From positions 1 through 64,000 of the forward strand of contig NZ_BCVZ01000003.1 in the NCBI RefSeq assembly GCF_001592005.1: a stretch of DNA of 64,000 nt, read 5' to 3'. Below the pieces are notes generated by a model, which saw nothing but the letters and a program-made list of their open reading frames with translations, was not told the origin of the DNA and made no database searches. The stretch comes from Bacillus sonorensis NBRC 101234 = KCTC 13918 (GTDB lineage: Bacteria > Bacillota > Bacilli > Bacillales > Bacillaceae). Positions 62,621 through 64,000 of this stretch are shown here, one piece after another. Position numbers and translations under genes: made by a program. Position 1 is the stretch's first letter, and each line of letters opens with the position of its first letter.

Positions 62621-63532
62621 ATGAACATTCCAAATAACATCCGCATAAAAGAAGTCGGACCGCGGGACGGTCTGCAAAATGAGAACGGCGTGCTCTCTAC
62701 AGGCGACAAAATCGCCTGGATTGACATGCTCTCCCTTACAGGGCTTCCCTATATTGAAATTACATCATTTGTCCATCCTAAGTGGATTCCGCCACTTGCC
62801 GATGCATTGGAGGTCGCCAAAGGAATCAAGCGGAAGCCGGGAGTCACATATGCAGCGCTCGTCCCCAATGCAAAGGGGCTTGAACGGGCGCTTGAAGGGG
62901 ATATCGACGAGGCGGCCGTCTTTATGTCGGCAAGCGAAACCCACAACCTGAAAAACATCAACAAAACAATCGATGAGACGCTTCCCGTCCTGAAAGAGGT
63001 GATCACAGAAGCCATCAAGGCGAAACGTACTGCAAGGGCCTACCTTTCTGTTGTATTTGGCTGTCCTTATGAGAAAGCCGTGCCATTGGATCGGATCATC
63101 CGCATCTCTGAAACACTATTCGACATGGACATTTGCGAGCTGTCCCTAGGCGACACGATCGGCGCGGCGAATCCCGTACAGGTGGAAATCGTACTGGAAG
63201 CGCTGCTGAAACGCTTTCCAAAAGAAAAGATCGCGGTTCATTTTCATGATACAAGAGGGATGGCGCTCGCCAACATGCTGACGGCCATGAACATGGGAAT
63301 CACGGCTTTTGACGGGGCATGCGGGGGATTGGGAGGCTGTCCTTATGCGCCGGGTTCTTCCGGAAATGCCGCAACAGATGACCTCATCTATATGTGCGCC
63401 CAAATGGGCATTGAGACCGGTGTTGATCTTGGGAAGCTTCTCAAGGCAGCGAGATGGGTCGAAGAAAAAATGGGAAGGCAGCTGCCGAGCCGCAATTTGC
63501 AGGCCGCCAAATCACTCGGCAAATTGCCATAA
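62621..63532 (+). CDS. yngG: Hydroxymethylglutaryl-CoA lyase YngG
   Basis: A 303-residue TIM-barrel lyase splitting HMG-CoA to acetoacetate and acetyl-CoA, the last step of leucine degradation. The N-terminal EVGPRDGLQNE signature, the Cys in GGLGGCPYAPGSSGNAATDDL and the metal ligands in VHFHDTRGMALAN are present. GGGGGAAAGCAG precedes the ATG. It lies 17 nt after yngHB in the same operon. Confidence 0.94.
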   Translation: MNIPNNIRIKEVGPRDGLQNENGVLSTGDKIAWIDMLSLTGLPYIEITSFVHPKWIPPLADALEVAKGIKRKPGVTYAALVPNAKGLERALEGDIDEAAVFMSASETHNLKNINKTIDETLPVLKEVITEAIKAKRTARAYLSVVFGCPYEKAVPLDRIIRISETLFDMDICELSLGDTIGAANPVQVEIVLEALLKRFPKEKIAVHFHDTRGMALANMLTAMNMGITAFDGACGGLGGCPYAPGSSGNAATDDLIYMCAQMGIETGVDLGKLLKAARWVEEKMGRQLPSRNLQAAKSLGKLP

Positions 63533-63547
63533 AGGAGGGAGACCATC

Positions 63548-64000
63548 GTGGAGCCGAACATCCTGTATTCTGTTCAGAAAGATACAATCGCCGTCTTAAC
63601 ACTAAACAGGCCGCAGGCCGCAAATTCGCTGTCGCTTGCGCTGCTTGGCGAGCTGTGCGGCCTGCTCCGCGACATGAGAAACAATCCGGACATCCGTTGC
63701 GTTATCATTACGGGACAGGGGAATAAAACGTTTTGCGCCGGTGCGGATTTGAAGGAAAGAGCTCGGATGAATCGTACTGAAGCGAAGCAGGCGGTTTCCT
63801 TGATCCAAAGCGTGATTCATCAGGTAGAAAGCCTGCCTCAGCCTGTGATCGCCTCTCTCAATGGCAGCGCCTTGGGCGGCGGGCTTGAGCTCGCCTTGGC
63901 ATGCGACATCAGAATCGCAGCCGACCATATTGAAGTCGGCCTGCCTGAAACAACGCTGGCAATCATTCCTGGTGCCGGCGGGACGCAGCGGCTTCCCCGC
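63548..64000 (+). CDS. yngF: Enoyl-CoA hydratase YngF (cut by window end)
   Basis: The first 151 codons of a crotonase-family protein, from GTG 63548 (AAAGGAGGG, 8-nt spacing) to the window end. Visible segments: VLTLNRPQAANSLS, the oxyanion-hole region FCAGADLKER, and ASLNGSALGGGLELALACD followed by GLPETTLAIIPGAGGTQRLPR. The conserved Glu in LPETTLA is a catalytic residue position in hydratases. In this operon it should act as methylglutaconyl-CoA hydratase. The rest is outside the window. Confidence 0.93.
   Translation, partial: MEPNILYSVQKDTIAVLTLNRPQAANSLSLALLGELCGLLRDMRNNPDIRCVIITGQGNKTFCAGADLKERARMNRTEAKQAVSLIQSVIHQVESLPQPVIASLNGSALGGGLELALACDIRIAADHIEVGLPETTLAIIPGAGGTQRLPR

Noticed and set aside
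1-64000. tRNA, rRNA, CRISPR arrays, insertion sequences or prophage
   Set aside because: No cloverleaf-like clusters, regular spacer repeats, transposases, integrases or phage structural genes were seen.

Overview
The window looks like a chromosomal segment of a Bacillus of the B. subtilis group, most likely Bacillus licheniformis or B. paralicheniformis. The basis is gene content and order recognised from memory of the B. subtilis map (yoaE, yoxD, gltCAB, proHJ, the yit sulfur/sulfolactate cluster, yngJIHGF), sigma-A, sigma-D and Pho-type control sites, and the five-gene ynd germinant-receptor operon with three GerAB-type subunits, which I associate with B. licheniformis. No database search was possible. 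No tRNA, rRNA, CRISPR array, IS element or prophage was found.

Layout. 1-0.8 kb: 5' part of a chemoreceptor gene. 1-5 kb: the GerK-type germinant receptor, with gerKB divergent from gerKA-gerKC and a 17-bp perfect inverted repeat between them. 5.1-7.2 kb: an antibiotic-resistance ABC-F ATPase related to VmlR, behind a strong promoter and a long structured leader ending in an intrinsic terminator. 7.3-13.6 kb: the ynd operon, preceded by an unlisted 42-codon membrane peptide gene. 13.6-21.9 kb: a DHA2 efflux pump with divergent MarR regulator and operator, a flagellin gene with a sigma-D promoter, a YoaE-type molybdoenzyme, a second DHA2 pump and the dehydrogenase YoxD. 21.9-34.6 kb: a CYP109-type P450, a PhoD phosphodiesterase without a signal peptide, a MarR plus two-half ABC exporter operon, an alkaline-phosphatase-superfamily phosphodiesterase, a diheme cytochrome c and a Tat-exported PhoX phosphatase; phoD and phoX have 11-bp-spaced Pho-box-like repeats.

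34.8-42 kb: glutamate synthase gltAB with its LysR activator gltC. 42.3-45.4 kb: a Tyr/Pro-rich probable spore coat peptide and a ykoS-ykoT-like membrane protein/glycosyltransferase pair. 45.4-53.6 kb: a sulfur/sulfolactate cluster (yitG, yitF, yitE, divergent comA, cysH, cysP, sat, cysC) in which cysP is split by a +1 frameshift and the comB phosphatase gene is not visible. 53.7-58 kb: a DUF421 membrane protein and the proHJ-proA proline operon, which I associate with osmotic stress. 58.1-64 kb: the yngJIHGF leucine/acyl-CoA degradation operon, cut by the window end inside yngF.

Main themes are spore biology (two germinant receptors, coat peptide, sulfolactate, yng genes), antibiotic and toxicant defence (ABC-F, two MFS pumps, ABC exporter), phosphate scavenging, and nitrogen/proline/sulfur metabolism. 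Most genes are ordinary for the group. The items most worth a second look are the ABC-F leader, the cysP frameshift with its prfB-like context, the small membrane peptide ahead of yndD, the palindrome between the gerK genes, and the signal-less PhoD.
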